From contig LSSN01002628.1 in the NCBI GenBank assembly GCA_001970855.1, positions 1 to 22,229 of the forward strand: a DNA stretch of 22,229 bases, given 5' to 3'. Shown here one piece after another: positions 1 through 8,941 of the stretch. Below the pieces are notes generated by a model. It had not been told where the DNA came from. It worked only from the letters and a program-made list of their open reading frames with translations, and did no database searches. The stretch comes from Smittium culicis (taxonomy: Eukaryota; Kickxellomycota; Harpellomycetes; Harpellales; Legeriomycetaceae). Each line of letters begins with the position of its first letter. The first letter of the stretch is position 1. The translations under genes and the position numbers were made by a program.

Positions 1-98
1 CACGCCTTTTGGTCGAACTATACAATCTTTGATACGTATTATCGACTCTCAAGAAATTCTTCGAATAACTTGACGGAGTCGATTTTAAATTTGGAGTA
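1..98 (+). other. Unassigned left edge, possible 3' end of a coding region
   Basis: Two plus-strand frames are open from the window edge. One runs from base 2 to a TGA at 71-73 and reads like protein (TPFGRTIQSLIRIIDSQEIL). The other runs from base 1 to a TAA at 97-99, directly at the border of the hairpin element. I recognise neither, and 24-32 codons without a start can occur by chance. It could be the tail of a gene or transposon lying to the left. Confidence 0.2.
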
Positions 99-199
99 AC
101 TTAATATGTCTCCTCCTCTGAAGTATAATGTAATAATTAATCGAGCTCTTTAGAGCGAATATTAATTTATATTATACGAGGAGAGGAGACATATTAAGT
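99..199. repeat. 101-bp palindromic hairpin element (MITE-like), complete copy
   Basis: The ends are exact inverted repeats of ACTTAATATGTCTCCTC, and the rest of the two arms also pairs imperfectly down to a GAGCTCTTTAGAGC centre. The element could therefore fold into one long hairpin. It has no coding capacity. The size and the terminal inverted repeats suit a miniature inverted-repeat transposable element. TTAA lies just inside each end, but I see no target-site duplication outside the element, so the transposase family is not assignable. Confidence 0.7.
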
Positions 200-362
200 C
201 CCGCCCACCCAATACCCAATTACCTTTGCCGAAAGATGATAAGGATAACACTAACGTGTACTTTACATTCTATAGTATAAAAATTTTATTAGTTCATTTT
301 ATTTCACTTTATTTTTATTGGTTTGTAATTTTCGGTTTAGTATTATCCAATAAGATGGTAAC
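200..362 (+). promoter_or_regulatory. Spacer between the hairpin copies, possible HARS promoter
   Basis: This 163-bp unique segment separates the two inverted element copies and lies about 100-260 bp upstream of the HARS start codon. It contains two CCAAT boxes facing each other: ATTGG at 317-321 and CCAAT at 347-351. CCAAT boxes are bound by the HAP/NF-Y complex, which in fungi often controls mitochondrial genes. The assignment as promoter is an inference from position and these motifs. Confidence 0.35.
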
Positions 363-434
363 ACTTAATATGTCTCCTCTCCTCGTATAATATAAATTAA
401 TATTCGCTCTAAAGAGCTCGATTAATTATTACAT
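363..434. repeat. Truncated inverted copy of the hairpin element
   Basis: These 72 bases are the exact reverse complement of 128-199, without a single mismatch. The copy keeps one terminal inverted repeat and the palindrome centre but loses the other end: the match stops at 434 and unrelated sequence follows. Its broken end is 28 bp before the HARS start codon, so it probably lies in the promoter or 5' leader. The perfect identity suggests a recent event or gene conversion between the copies. Confidence 0.75.
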
Positions 435-462
435 AAAAGTCCTGTTTAAATCATTTTTCAGA

Positions 463-2485
463 ATGTACATACGAAATTATACATTCATTAAAAATACTTT
501 TCTTCAATTCCCAAAAGGATTAATAGTCCGATCTGTTTCCAGTAAAAATTATTTTATTTTACTCTTTTCTTATTTACATTTGTATCTATTATAACTACCA
601 ATTGATCACAATTCTTTACTAAAAATCTAGATCTTTCAGATTGTATGACGATTAGGGGTATGCCTGATAAGCTTGACACAGAATGTAAAAAAACAGAGTA
701 TATTTACAAATGTGCTTCTAAGCTTTCCCGATTGAACGGGTATGAGCAGGTAAAGAACAGCAATGATTTTATTTTAAAGCAACTATCCCAGTATATTTAG
801 TAGATATTCGCTTAAAAACTTATATCTTATTTACACATAAAACACTTATTGAAATATAAATTAAATATATTATTTTTGGAATAGATTCAAACTCCGATAC
901 TCGAACATGCATCTACTTTTACAAAAAGCGCAGGGCAGTATAGTGATATAGTTTCAAAGGAAATGTACATATTCAAAGATAGAAACGAGGATCTTATTTC
1001 CTTGAGACCAGAAGGAACGGCAGGTAAGTAGTTAAACATATAATAAGTCATTGAAGCATAGTAGTAATCATAAATCAATTTCAACTTTTCTAGGAACTGT
1101 TAGAGGTTTAGTTTCTAACGGATTTTTAAATTCACTACCGAAAAAACTCTTTTATTTCGGACCAATGTTTAGGCACGAGAGACCGCAAAAAGGAAGATTA
1201 AGGCAGGTACGATGATTTATCTTAACTGTTAAAGACGCGATTGACTAATCTTTTCATATATTTTTTAGTTTGATCAATTTGGGGTAGAAATTTATGGAAT
1301 TTTTCATCCAACTGCTGACGTTGAATGTATACATTTAGCTTGGAAATTTATCCAAGATCTTCAACTAGATGGAGATTCAAAGGTAATTTGTTAATAATTT
1401 TGCTACATTATTCTAAACTTGATCTAGAATAACTCCTTTTTTTTTTTTTTTCAAAAAAAGATTTTAATAAACACTTTAGGCGATAGTGAATCACGTTTAA
1501 AATATAAGAATGCTCTTGTTTCTTACTTTGAAAAAAACCAAGATAAATTATCTAAGGATAGTATAGCTAGGTGAAATATATTTTTTATCTTCTATTTAAA
1601 TTCATTTTACAAATATGTTGTGGCTAATTGATTATTTATAGGTTAGATAAAAACCCACTTAGAATATTAGATTCAAAAGATCCAGGTGATATTGAAATAG
1701 TAAACGGATCGCCAGATATATTCGAATTTTTATCTTTGTCTAGTATAAGAAGGTACGAGTTTATCGAATCATCACTAAAAGAGCTAGATATTCCTTTCAA
1801 AAGGGTAAAAAGCTTAGTTAGAGGTCTTGATTATTATGACCATACAGTTTGGGAAGTGGTTTCAAACAGCGCAAGGCTTGGGAGGTCACAGAATACAATT
1901 CTTGCGGGAGGTAGATACAACAACCTTGTGAAATTATTTGGCGGAAGCTCTCAGACTCCTGGAATAGGGTAAGTCAGAATATTAGTTATGAGATAATATG
2001 TTAGTAATAATTATTGTAAACTAAATGTATTAATACATTAAAACTTGTAAAAAATAATCAGATGGGCTGCTGGAGTAGAGAGATTATCGTATTTGTTGAA
2101 TAACGAGGAAGCCTTCATAGAAGCCGAACCTGTGTCAATTATACTTGTTCCAGAAACTGTGATATCAAATGAGAGTGATTCATATCAAAATAAAGATATT
2201 AGCTATAAGCTTATGGCAATGGCTATGAAAGTGTCGACAAAGCTATCTAGCAGCGGTATTAGAAGTAACATTATTCACACCACATCTGGCGGCGTATCAG
2301 ATAGAATCAATTACCCATCTCTTTCAAAACAACTGAACGCTGCAAATAAGATGCAATCTAAAAGTGTTGTTATTATTGGCGAAAATGAGATAATGAATGA
2401 TTGCGTTGTACTTAAAGACTTTACAAATAACTCTCAAACTACATGCAAAGTATCTGAGTTACCAGAAAAAATCAGAGGCATTTAA
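463..2485 (+). CDS. HARS: Bacterial-type histidyl-tRNA synthetase, probably mitochondrial (8 exons)
   Basis: Ligates histidine to tRNA-His using ATP. Exons: 463-541, 640-749, 885-1023, 1094-1206, 1269-1382, 1461-1570, 1642-1968, 2062-2485; all junctions keep frame and give 471 aa. Residues 1-26 ([20 protein letters not shown], then IVRSVS) are basic with no acidic residue, a mitochondrial-type presequence encoded alone on exon 1. The class II core follows: LRPEGTAG at 103-110, motif 2 [10 protein letters not shown] at 135-144, the histidine loops LVRGLDYY (280-287, with the catalytic Arg) and AGGRY (310-314), and motif 3 AAGVERL (333-339). A C-terminal anticodon-binding domain (about 350-471) closes the protein. 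LRPEGTAG and motif 2 are bacterial-type; the usual eukaryotic enzyme has LRYDLTVPF at this place. Several stretches resemble the Rickettsiales enzyme. Intron 5 ends in an unusual AAAG acceptor. AATAAA overlaps the stop at 2486-2491. The identity is firm; mitochondrial location is inferred. Confidence 0.93.
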
Positions 2486-2491
2486 AATAAA
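2486..2491 (+). terminator. Candidate polyadenylation signal of HARS
   Basis: AATAAA begins directly after the TAA stop codon. In DNA this AT-rich the hexamer is frequent by chance, and a signal this close would leave a very short 3' UTR. Confidence 0.3.
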
Positions 2492-3914
2492 GTCATTACA
2501 CTATATTTGCAAGATTAAAGTTTTTTTTAATACTTATTTTGGAATGCTTTTATTTAAATAATTTTGTCAAACCATCCATCAGTCAAATTAAAAATTTTTT
2601 TTAAAATGGCACACTTTTTTACATTATACATGTTTATAGATTAATATATCTATATGTATCTCGGAGAATTAGTATTTAAAATTACTATACGCTTTCCATT
2701 GATATATCTTTTTCAAAATGATATTAAAAAAATGAATCATTAAATCCTCTTAATGTACTGGATAATTAATTCAGATGATGAAAAGTTGATTATATGATAG
2801 CTAGCTATTATTCCAACATAAAATCAAACAAAATGGTAATTATAGTATTAATTGTGAATAAAAAGAAAACTGTTATTAAATAGAAGCTCAATATCAAGCT
2901 AGAAAATTGAATCGAGATTAATGAAGGGATAACAGAATAGATAGGGCGTGAATTTGGGAATAAAAGAAAAGAAGTACGTTGTCCTTAATCAGAACTAGTA
3001 CTACGATGCCAACTCTCAACCATGGCTTTACTCGCACATGATACAGGTAATATACTATAGCATTTTAGAAATGAAGTGTGTGTTTATTGTTTTTTATTAA
3101 ATTATAAAGACCTCAAAAAAAGAAGATTATTTGGACCCGTTCAGATATCTCAGGGCGTATCGGCAACGAAAAGCCGTCTGTGCCAGAACTATCTCATCAT
3201 CACGAGTTATATATACTTAAAGTTACTGCAATTCAGAGTTAATCTGAAAACAATAATACTGTTTCAATATAATATTATTCTAGCATATTTATACCCTAGA
3301 TCTAGATCTAAAGTGCTTTCAGGCTTATGGGGTTTTTATGATACGATTACTTTTATATTTAAATTTAATGCTTATTAGGGAATCCTATTCGATCGTACTA
3401 AAAAATTCAAAAAAAACTATTCGCCAGCATTTTTTATGATAATTTTTTATGGTCTAACTTTTTTCAAGCCTAATTCTAAATTGTGCCAATAATTACTTTC
3501 AAGATGCTGATATTTATGAATCGTTGGATTAAAGTGAATGATCAAGATATTGCTATGTGATAATGATCGATTTTAGTTATACAAAAACCAGAATTTAATG
3601 CCTATTGGATACATGATGGAATTAATGATATATTCAGCCAATTATTATGCGGCAAATACAAAGTAAATGGTATAATAAGCAAATGAGAATAGAAAGAATG
3701 GAAAATGAAATGCACAAATAAGAAAAATGCAAAAAGCAGAATTTTTGCAGCAATCTTAGGTTTAATACACAGCCAATCATGCGAAAATATTACTCTGCCA
3801 AATAGTTGATACTCAGAAATAATCCTATAATATCAGCTGTGTATTCTTTCTTCTTATAAGCCCCTAAATTTACTACTGATCTGCATTTGATTTCTTTCTT
3901 TAGCTTGTATAATA
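2492..3914. other. Intergenic region between HARS and eIF2B delta
   Basis: About 1.4 kb without a gene I can support. 2,492-2,930 is plain AT-rich sequence. 3,120-3,260 is visibly richer in G and C and may be a remnant of something once coding; one minus-strand frame there ends in RYALRYLNGSK, which resembles a Copia reverse-transcriptase segment, weakly. The last 60 bp contain TACTACTGAT followed by a pyrimidine tract and TTTAG at 3899-3903, which would suit the 3' end of a 5'-UTR intron of the next gene. No tRNA or snRNA was recognised. Confidence 0.5.
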
Positions 3915-6176
3915 ATGGAAAACAAGGATATATCCGAAAACCTTAAGAATTTATCCATTAATTCTACTGAAAAAACTGCAGCTGAGCTTAAGGCTGAAAG
4001 AGCCAGATTGCATAAAATCAGGCTAGAAAAACAAGGCATAATAGACTCTAAGCAAGCCCCTGATGCCGCAAAGAACGCCCCCAAAAAACCCACTTTATCA
4101 AAGCAAGAAAGAAGAGCGATTCAGGATGCTCAGCGCGAAGCAAAAGCAAAAATAAAGCAACAAGAATCCGCAAAAAAAGCTGGTTTGCCAGTAACATCCA
4201 CCCAAAATCCTCACGACGACAAAGGAAAAATCGATCGTTTCGGTTTTGGCGTAAATAAAGACATCTCAGCTCTTATGGGTAAAGCTAAAACTATTGCAAT
4301 CCCTGGATCTTTATATCCCATAGGCACTCCTGATATAGGCACAAGCTTTAATGGCGCTGCTAGCCTCCCTAACCAACCTGCATTTGGCGCCAATTTAAGG
4401 GAAAATGAAGAGCTTCTGGAAAGTTTAATGATAAACAGTAAAAAAATTCGCATGTTTGAACATTTGGAAGTTCCAAACAGCAGAGTTTTTAGTGGCCATT
4501 CCTCTGACAAATGGAAACCTAGCTCGCTCATGTCTTTGGGATATGATAACAGCGTTACAGACAGCAGCGCTTCAAAGCCCACCTCGACTTCTGGCATATC
4601 TAGTTCGGCTCCTGGTACTTCTGCCTCAAGTACTCTCAATAAGAAAAAAAAAGATCTTTTCCAAATCCATCCCGCCATCAAAACCCTCGGCTTACGTATG
4701 GCTTCTTCAATGCTTGAAGGCTCAAATGAAAAAACTAAAGCAATGCTCGAAGCTTTCTCTTTAATAATACACGAATATAAAACCCCTCCCCAAAGCTCGC
4801 TAGCAAGACATTTACAAGTTTACCTGAATCCTCAAATCAAATTTTTAGTCCAACAGCGACCCTTATCAGTCGGAATGGGAAATGCTATTCGCTGGCTAAA
4901 AGAGAAAATTTCCCTTGTTGATCTTGATCAAGACGAAGCCAGCACAAAGAAAGATCTAATTACCCAAATCCGCAATTATATTAACGAACGTATTTCTGCT
5001 GCAGTCGAATCGATTGCTGTTAATGGCTCCACTAAAATTAGCGACGGTGACGTAGTTCTTACTTACGGTCACTCGTCTGCCGTATTCAAATTACTAACCC
5101 ATGCATTCTCCGTTAAAAAAACCAAATTTAGTGTCATCGTTATCGACTCAAGAGTTGGTTTCTTGGGTCAAAAAATGGTTCGCCAGCTCGTTGCAGCCGG
5201 AATGGCAAGAAATCCAGAAGACCTAAGCTTCTTTTCCTCAAAAAAAAATTCTAGTACTAACGGATCTTTTGACAGTAGCCATAACGACTGTGGAGTATCA
5301 TATGCACTAATCACTTCGCTGGGCTATGTTATGAAACAGGCCAATAAAGTCATTCTCGGTGCTGAAGCTATGCTAGGAAATGGCTCAATATTGTCCAGAT
5401 CAGGTACTGCTATGGTAGCCTTAGCCGCCCGCAACTATCACGTCCCACTCCTAGTTGCTTGTGAAACTTATAAATTCACAGAGCGAGTTCAGCTCGATTC
5501 TGTTGTAAACAACGAGCTTGGAGATCCCGAAGCTCTCGTCCATCTACCCAACGAACAAAACACTAACTGGGTTCAGCTGAATGAAATAGACAGAAATAGC
5601 ATATCCAGCGAAAAAGGTGCTAGCTTACTAATATCAAATACTTTTGGCGCTTTGAACTACAATCCCATTTCATCAGATAAATTTTCAGCATGGCCTAGTC
5701 TAAACAACCGCCGCACCTTGGCTGATCCATCAAAATCGTCATCGAACCCAAGCGGCGCCTTTTCAGGTGGAAATTCGGGGCCATCTACTAATTCAGGGTT
5801 TGGCGCTGGGAACGTAAATGCAAACTCGACTCTTGAGTCGCTTACACCAAACTTGCAAATCTTATCAAAGAACCGTGCTATCAACAACATGGTCACAGTT
5901 TCAGCATCGTTGTCAGTATCGTCCAAAAATAGCAACAACTCAATATACAACAAATCCGCAGTATTAGACCCTGTCGAGAAGGAAATTGCCAATGTCAAGT
6001 GGCAACTGCTGGAAGAAAAGAACCCTCTTGTTAATTGGCGCGACATTCCAAACTTAAAGATACTCGACACAACGCGAGATATAACCCCAAGCGAGTTCGT
6101 TTCCGTTGTTGTTACAGAAGTGGGGCTGATCCCAACAACGTCTATCTCTGTTCTCCTCCGCGAATATAAAATTTAA
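3915..6176 (+). CDS. GCD2: Translation initiation factor eIF2B, delta subunit
   Basis: Regulatory subunit of the eIF2B decamer, the cytosolic GDP/GTP exchange factor of eIF2. One open frame encodes 753 aa; yeast Gcd2 is about 650 and the human protein about 520. The first ~100 residues are Lys/Glu/Ala-rich and charged, as usual for this subunit. The helical domain then leads into the Rossmann-like fold: DGDVVLTYG near 375, VIVIDSR near 408, ILGAEAMLGNGS near 480, SRSGTAMVALAARNYHVPLL, CETYKFTERVQ near 515, NELGDPEAL near 532. The C terminus has DTTRDITPSEF and VVVTEVGLIPTTSISVLLRE. CETYKF and the following NELGDP are delta-specific and exclude the alpha and beta subunits. About 150 Ser/Asn/Gly-rich residues (~550-700) split the last conserved blocks, and a smaller loop insertion (~430-452) lies earlier. 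Start context ATAATGG is good. It is intronless, unlike HARS and RPN6, and convergent with RPN6. Confidence 0.95.
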   Translation: MENKDISENLKNLSINSTEKTAAELKAERARLHKIRLEKQGIIDSKQAPDAAKNAPKKPTLSKQERRAIQDAQREAKAKIKQQESAKKAGLPVTSTQNPHDDKGKIDRFGFGVNKDISALMGKAKTIAIPGSLYPIGTPDIGTSFNGAASLPNQPAFGANLRENEELLESLMINSKKIRMFEHLEVPNSRVFSGHSSDKWKPSSLMSLGYDNSVTDSSASKPTSTSGISSSAPGTSASSTLNKKKKDLFQIHPAIKTLGLRMASSMLEGSNEKTKAMLEAFSLIIHEYKTPPQSSLARHLQVYLNPQIKFLVQQRPLSVGMGNAIRWLKEKISLVDLDQDEASTKKDLITQIRNYINERISAAVESIAVNGSTKISDGDVVLTYGHSSAVFKLLTHAFSVKKTKFSVIVIDSRVGFLGQKMVRQLVAAGMARNPEDLSFFSSKKNSSTNGSFDSSHNDCGVSYALITSLGYVMKQANKVILGAEAMLGNGSILSRSGTAMVALAARNYHVPLLVACETYKFTERVQLDSVVNNELGDPEALVHLPNEQNTNWVQLNEIDRNSISSEKGASLLISNTFGALNYNPISSDKFSAWPSLNNRRTLADPSKSSSNPSGAFSGGNSGPSTNSGFGAGNVNANSTLESLTPNLQILSKNRAINNMVTVSASLSVSSKNSNNSIYNKSAVLDPVEKEIANVKWQLLEEKNPLVNWRDIPNLKILDTTRDITPSEFVSVVVTEVGLIPTTSISVLLREYKI

Positions 6177-6668
6177 ATATCTCACCCCTCTCCCCACATA
6201 CCATTCTCCTAATTCTTTTTTTTATATCTGCTTTATCTCTTCCCGATTTAAATTTATTTCATTAAATAATCGGATTTTCTCTGTTTTTTACAAATTTTTT
6301 TTAATAGACTTTAAAAAAAAAACTTAATATAAAGACCCATTAAATTTTGTATTTGTAATATTAGCTTCGTATACCATTTGGTTAATTATTTATCTTTAAT
6401 GGTATATTGCGATTTATAAAACAGAGTTCATTTTCAAATAAGCATATGCGACTTATCCCCTTACTGTAGCAACGTATCTTATCGAATGAAAGAATAGAAT
6501 GGATTTTCTACGAATAGATTAGAAATAAATTGGTACAAGTATTTGAAAAAAATTTTTATAATTGATATAATAGTCATGATAAAATATAAAAAAGCTATAA
6601 ATGTAGAAATATTTGTAAGATTTTTAAAAAAAAAATAAAAACTGTGAAGTTGTATACTTCAGCTATAA
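6177..6668. other. Convergent intergenic region (3' flanks of eIF2B delta and RPN6)
   Basis: Both flanking genes end here. After the eIF2B delta stop the plus strand is C/T-rich for about 60 bp and then turns very AT-rich, with poly-A and poly-T runs. On the minus strand a TTTATTTTTTTTTT stretch follows the RPN6 stop by about 25 bp. I see only presumed 3' UTRs and terminator sequence, no gene. Confidence 0.5.
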
Positions 6669-8531
6669 TTAGTTGAGAAGACTGGCTTTTTCGTACAAAG
6701 AGTCAACAACCAAGTTCATGTTTTTAATAATTGACAATGAGCTGTCGTAAAGTTGGTCGTTATCCATGTCATTGAAGATTATTAAACAACCGTTTCCATG
6801 GTCAAGGATACCACTAAGTTTGTTGTCTAGAATCATCTGAGAAAGCTTCGACTCAACAATAGAAACGGGCAAATTGATAAGTTTCGCAATATGAGAGATC
6901 TCAACAGTGGAATATGGTTCAATTATTCGTAACAAATTTTGGCCGAGTAAAGTATCGTACAAAGAAGCTAAGTGGGCACGAACCAAAGGGTCTGAATTAA
7001 TAAGTTTGCGGTTATCGGCTAAAGCTTTCTCAAAATCAAACAAAGATCTTAATTTTTGAGCATTTGCAACAGAAAGCATCGCGACAACAAATGGAGAGTT
7101 TCTAAATTTACTGGCGCTTTTTCCTATTCCAATGAGACTAGGAGCTTCTTCGGGAGTAAGAAGCATAATTTTGCAAAGAAGCATATAAATTAGAGCTTGT
7201 TCTTGACGCTCCTCGAGGCTTTTCGATAGTCTTATTTTATCTTGACTGTGTAAAAATGATTGATAGTTAGGTGCTGAAGAGTTTTGGACTTCAACTTTTG
7301 AAGAAGTTGATGGTTGAGGGACAAAATAACTTGTTAAACCTTCGAGAGTTTCAAAGAAGTAGGAGTAGGCAGTTTTGTAATCTTTTTCTTCGCAGTGTAA
7401 GATACCAGAGTATAGATCAAGAGCAGCTTGAAGAGGGGGAGGAGTATAGATACTGTTTGCTGAGGTTCTTGCGGAAGTAAGAGCGGCCTAAAAATTAAAA
7501 AAAAAATAGTTAATAAAGTGAGAGGTTAAAAAATTTAATCAGCCGGGTACCTTTGATTTTGAAATATTGCACAAAACGTGGTAGATTTTAGCTTCGGTTA
7601 AATGAACCTCAACCAATTCCATTTTATCGTCAACTTTCTTTAGGTCATATAGTAGCTTTTCAACAAGCTCTAGAGCCAGAGAGTATTTTTTGGAGTCAAA
7701 GTACCTAATTAAAAAAAAGTCCAAATATATAGTTAGTAACAACATAAAAGAAGGTTATAAACATAAATTATAAAGAAAAATAGTTACAAAGATGAAAGTT
7801 TTTTTTCTAAGGCTTGCAACAAATAGTTCCTATTTTCAGAACGGGCCCATTGAATGCTGTCTTTACAGATGTTTATTTGAACTTCCTCGGAGCCAGGAAT
7901 GTTTGAGAAACGATCAACGAGCACTTGGACTATTTGAAACAACGATAAGGTGTAAAATTAGTAAGATAATAAAGTTTGAAAAAAGGCAAGATACGCGAGG
8001 AAAATAGGGAGAGTAAAAGTGAACCTAATTTAGAGGACTTGGCTTTTGGGATTGAAACAAGAAAATCGCGAGCACCGTTGAAAATTCTTGATAAAAGCTC
8101 GACATCACTAATTTGTTTTTTTTTAAGTAGTCGGTATTGTATAGGAATTAAGGGTAATTAGAGAACAGAAAAAAGAATATTATAAAAATAGATAAACGGA
8201 AGGGATGGGAGTGAAATACCTTTTACGCTCTGAAATAATAGCCAAACTTAACAAAGCTTTTTCTTTTTCAGCTGCGGTGGCTATGATGTGCGAGTAAAAG
8301 AAACAGCAATGGGTCAAATAAGTGATAAGAATGGTTTAATTAGAAAGGAAATTTGAGTAAAGGTATAGAGTTCATTATCAAGAAAATATTAAGAGATTTA
8401 AAGGTATGGTCGGACGAAGAAAATTAAGAAGGTGTACCTTCAGGTGAGCTGAAAACAGTATCGAATATTGGGATAGCCTGATCTGGCTGATCATCGACTA
8501 GTAGAATGGCTTGATTTAATAGAGCTTCCAT
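6669..8531 (-). CDS. RPN6: 26S proteasome lid subunit Rpn6 (PSMD11), 6 exons
   Basis: PCI-domain scaffold subunit of the 19S lid; in the known structure it clamps the lid to the 20S core and the ATPase ring. Exons in transcript order: 8531-8438, 8280-8220, 8107-8025, 7929-7788, 7704-7551, 7487-6669; every junction is in frame and gives 450 aa (human 422). Introns are 63-157 bp and end in TAG. Family landmarks: CKDSIQWARSENR, LYDLKKVDDKMELVEVHLTE, AKIYHVLCN, ALDLYSGILHCEEKDYKTAY, then YMLLCKIMLLTPEE. The C-terminal PCI winged helix reads IEPYSTVEISHIAKLINLP, KLSQMILDNKLSGILD, and the end is VVDSLYEKASLLN, diagnostic for Rpn6 rather than Rpn5 or Csn4. Residues ~229-275 hold an insertion of roughly 35 polar residues relative to human just before YMLLCK. 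It is divergent from RPN7, 632 bp between start codons. Confidence 0.95.
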
Positions 8532-8713
8532 ACTGACAAAAATCTGGGATACGGATCAGTTATGCTGATGGATATTGTGTATATGTGTGTTGAGGATGTA
8601 GTGGGTGTATATAAGCTGCAATATTAAATATGGTCAGGAAAGCTGGAGTAGAGTTAGCTGTAAGAAAAGTCTTGAATAGAATTAGTAGTAAGCAAGGCCT
8701 AAAAAGCTAATCA

Positions 8714-8720
8714 GTAAACA
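8714..8720 (+). promoter_or_regulatory. Forkhead-type site GTAAACA
   Basis: An exact GTAAACA, the classic forkhead core, lies 183 bp upstream of the RPN6 start. A second one is at 8942-8948 on the other strand. A single heptamer is weak evidence, but the pair makes it more interesting. Confidence 0.3.
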
Positions 8721-8829
8721 GAAGCCAAATAAATCGTAGTTATTCCACACAGCCTACAAGTATAGAAGCTGGCGAATAGGCTGCTTAAGACTCAATACAC
8801 GTCGTTTACTGCTTATTTCTAATTAAATA

Positions 8830-8837
8830 TGACGTAA
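8830..8837 (+). promoter_or_regulatory. ATF/CREB-type site TGACGTAA
   Basis: TGACGTAA is a well-known variant of the cAMP-response / ATF element bound by bZIP dimers. It lies close to the midpoint between the two proteasome genes and 9 bp from an inverted CCAAT box, a spacing typical of composite promoters. Its function is inferred from the motif only. Confidence 0.35.
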
Positions 8838-8845
8838 GGTAAGCG

Positions 8846-8898
8846 ATTGGCCAGCTCTACCTCGCCTCCACGAATCACCATCAAGTTTTCTGGCCAAT
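8846..8898. promoter_or_regulatory. Pair of opposed CCAAT boxes
   Basis: ATTGG (8846-8850) and CCAAT (8894-8898) face each other, and both are extended by GGCC next to the core (ATTGGCC, GGCCAAT). CCAAT boxes bind the HAP/NF-Y trimer and are frequent in bidirectional promoters. The extended match in otherwise AT-rich DNA makes chance less likely. Confidence 0.45.
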
Positions 8899-8941
8899 TA
8901 CAGGAAGATTTAGGGATTTCAAGCAAATGGGGAAGAGGGAT

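Noticed and set aside
99..199. Assignment of the hairpin element to piggyBac because TTAA occurs at both ends
   Set aside because: The base outside TTAA is also conserved in all three termini, so TTAA is part of the inverted repeat rather than a proven target-site duplication, and the ends do not begin with the CCC typical of piggyBac.
3027..3047. A good start context CCATGG followed by MALLAHDTG and a GTAATA donor, a possible first exon
   Set aside because: No acceptor at a normal intron distance gives a longer conserved product, and joining it to eIF2B delta would need an intron of about 860 bp, far longer than any other here.
3076..3378. 100-codon plus-strand open frame
   Set aside because: It starts with GTG, has no recognisable domain and consists mostly of AT-derived Ile/Leu/Tyr/Phe residues in its second half.
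5657..6070. 137-codon antisense frame inside eIF2B delta
   Set aside because: It overlaps the coding strand of a well-supported gene and reflects only its codon composition.
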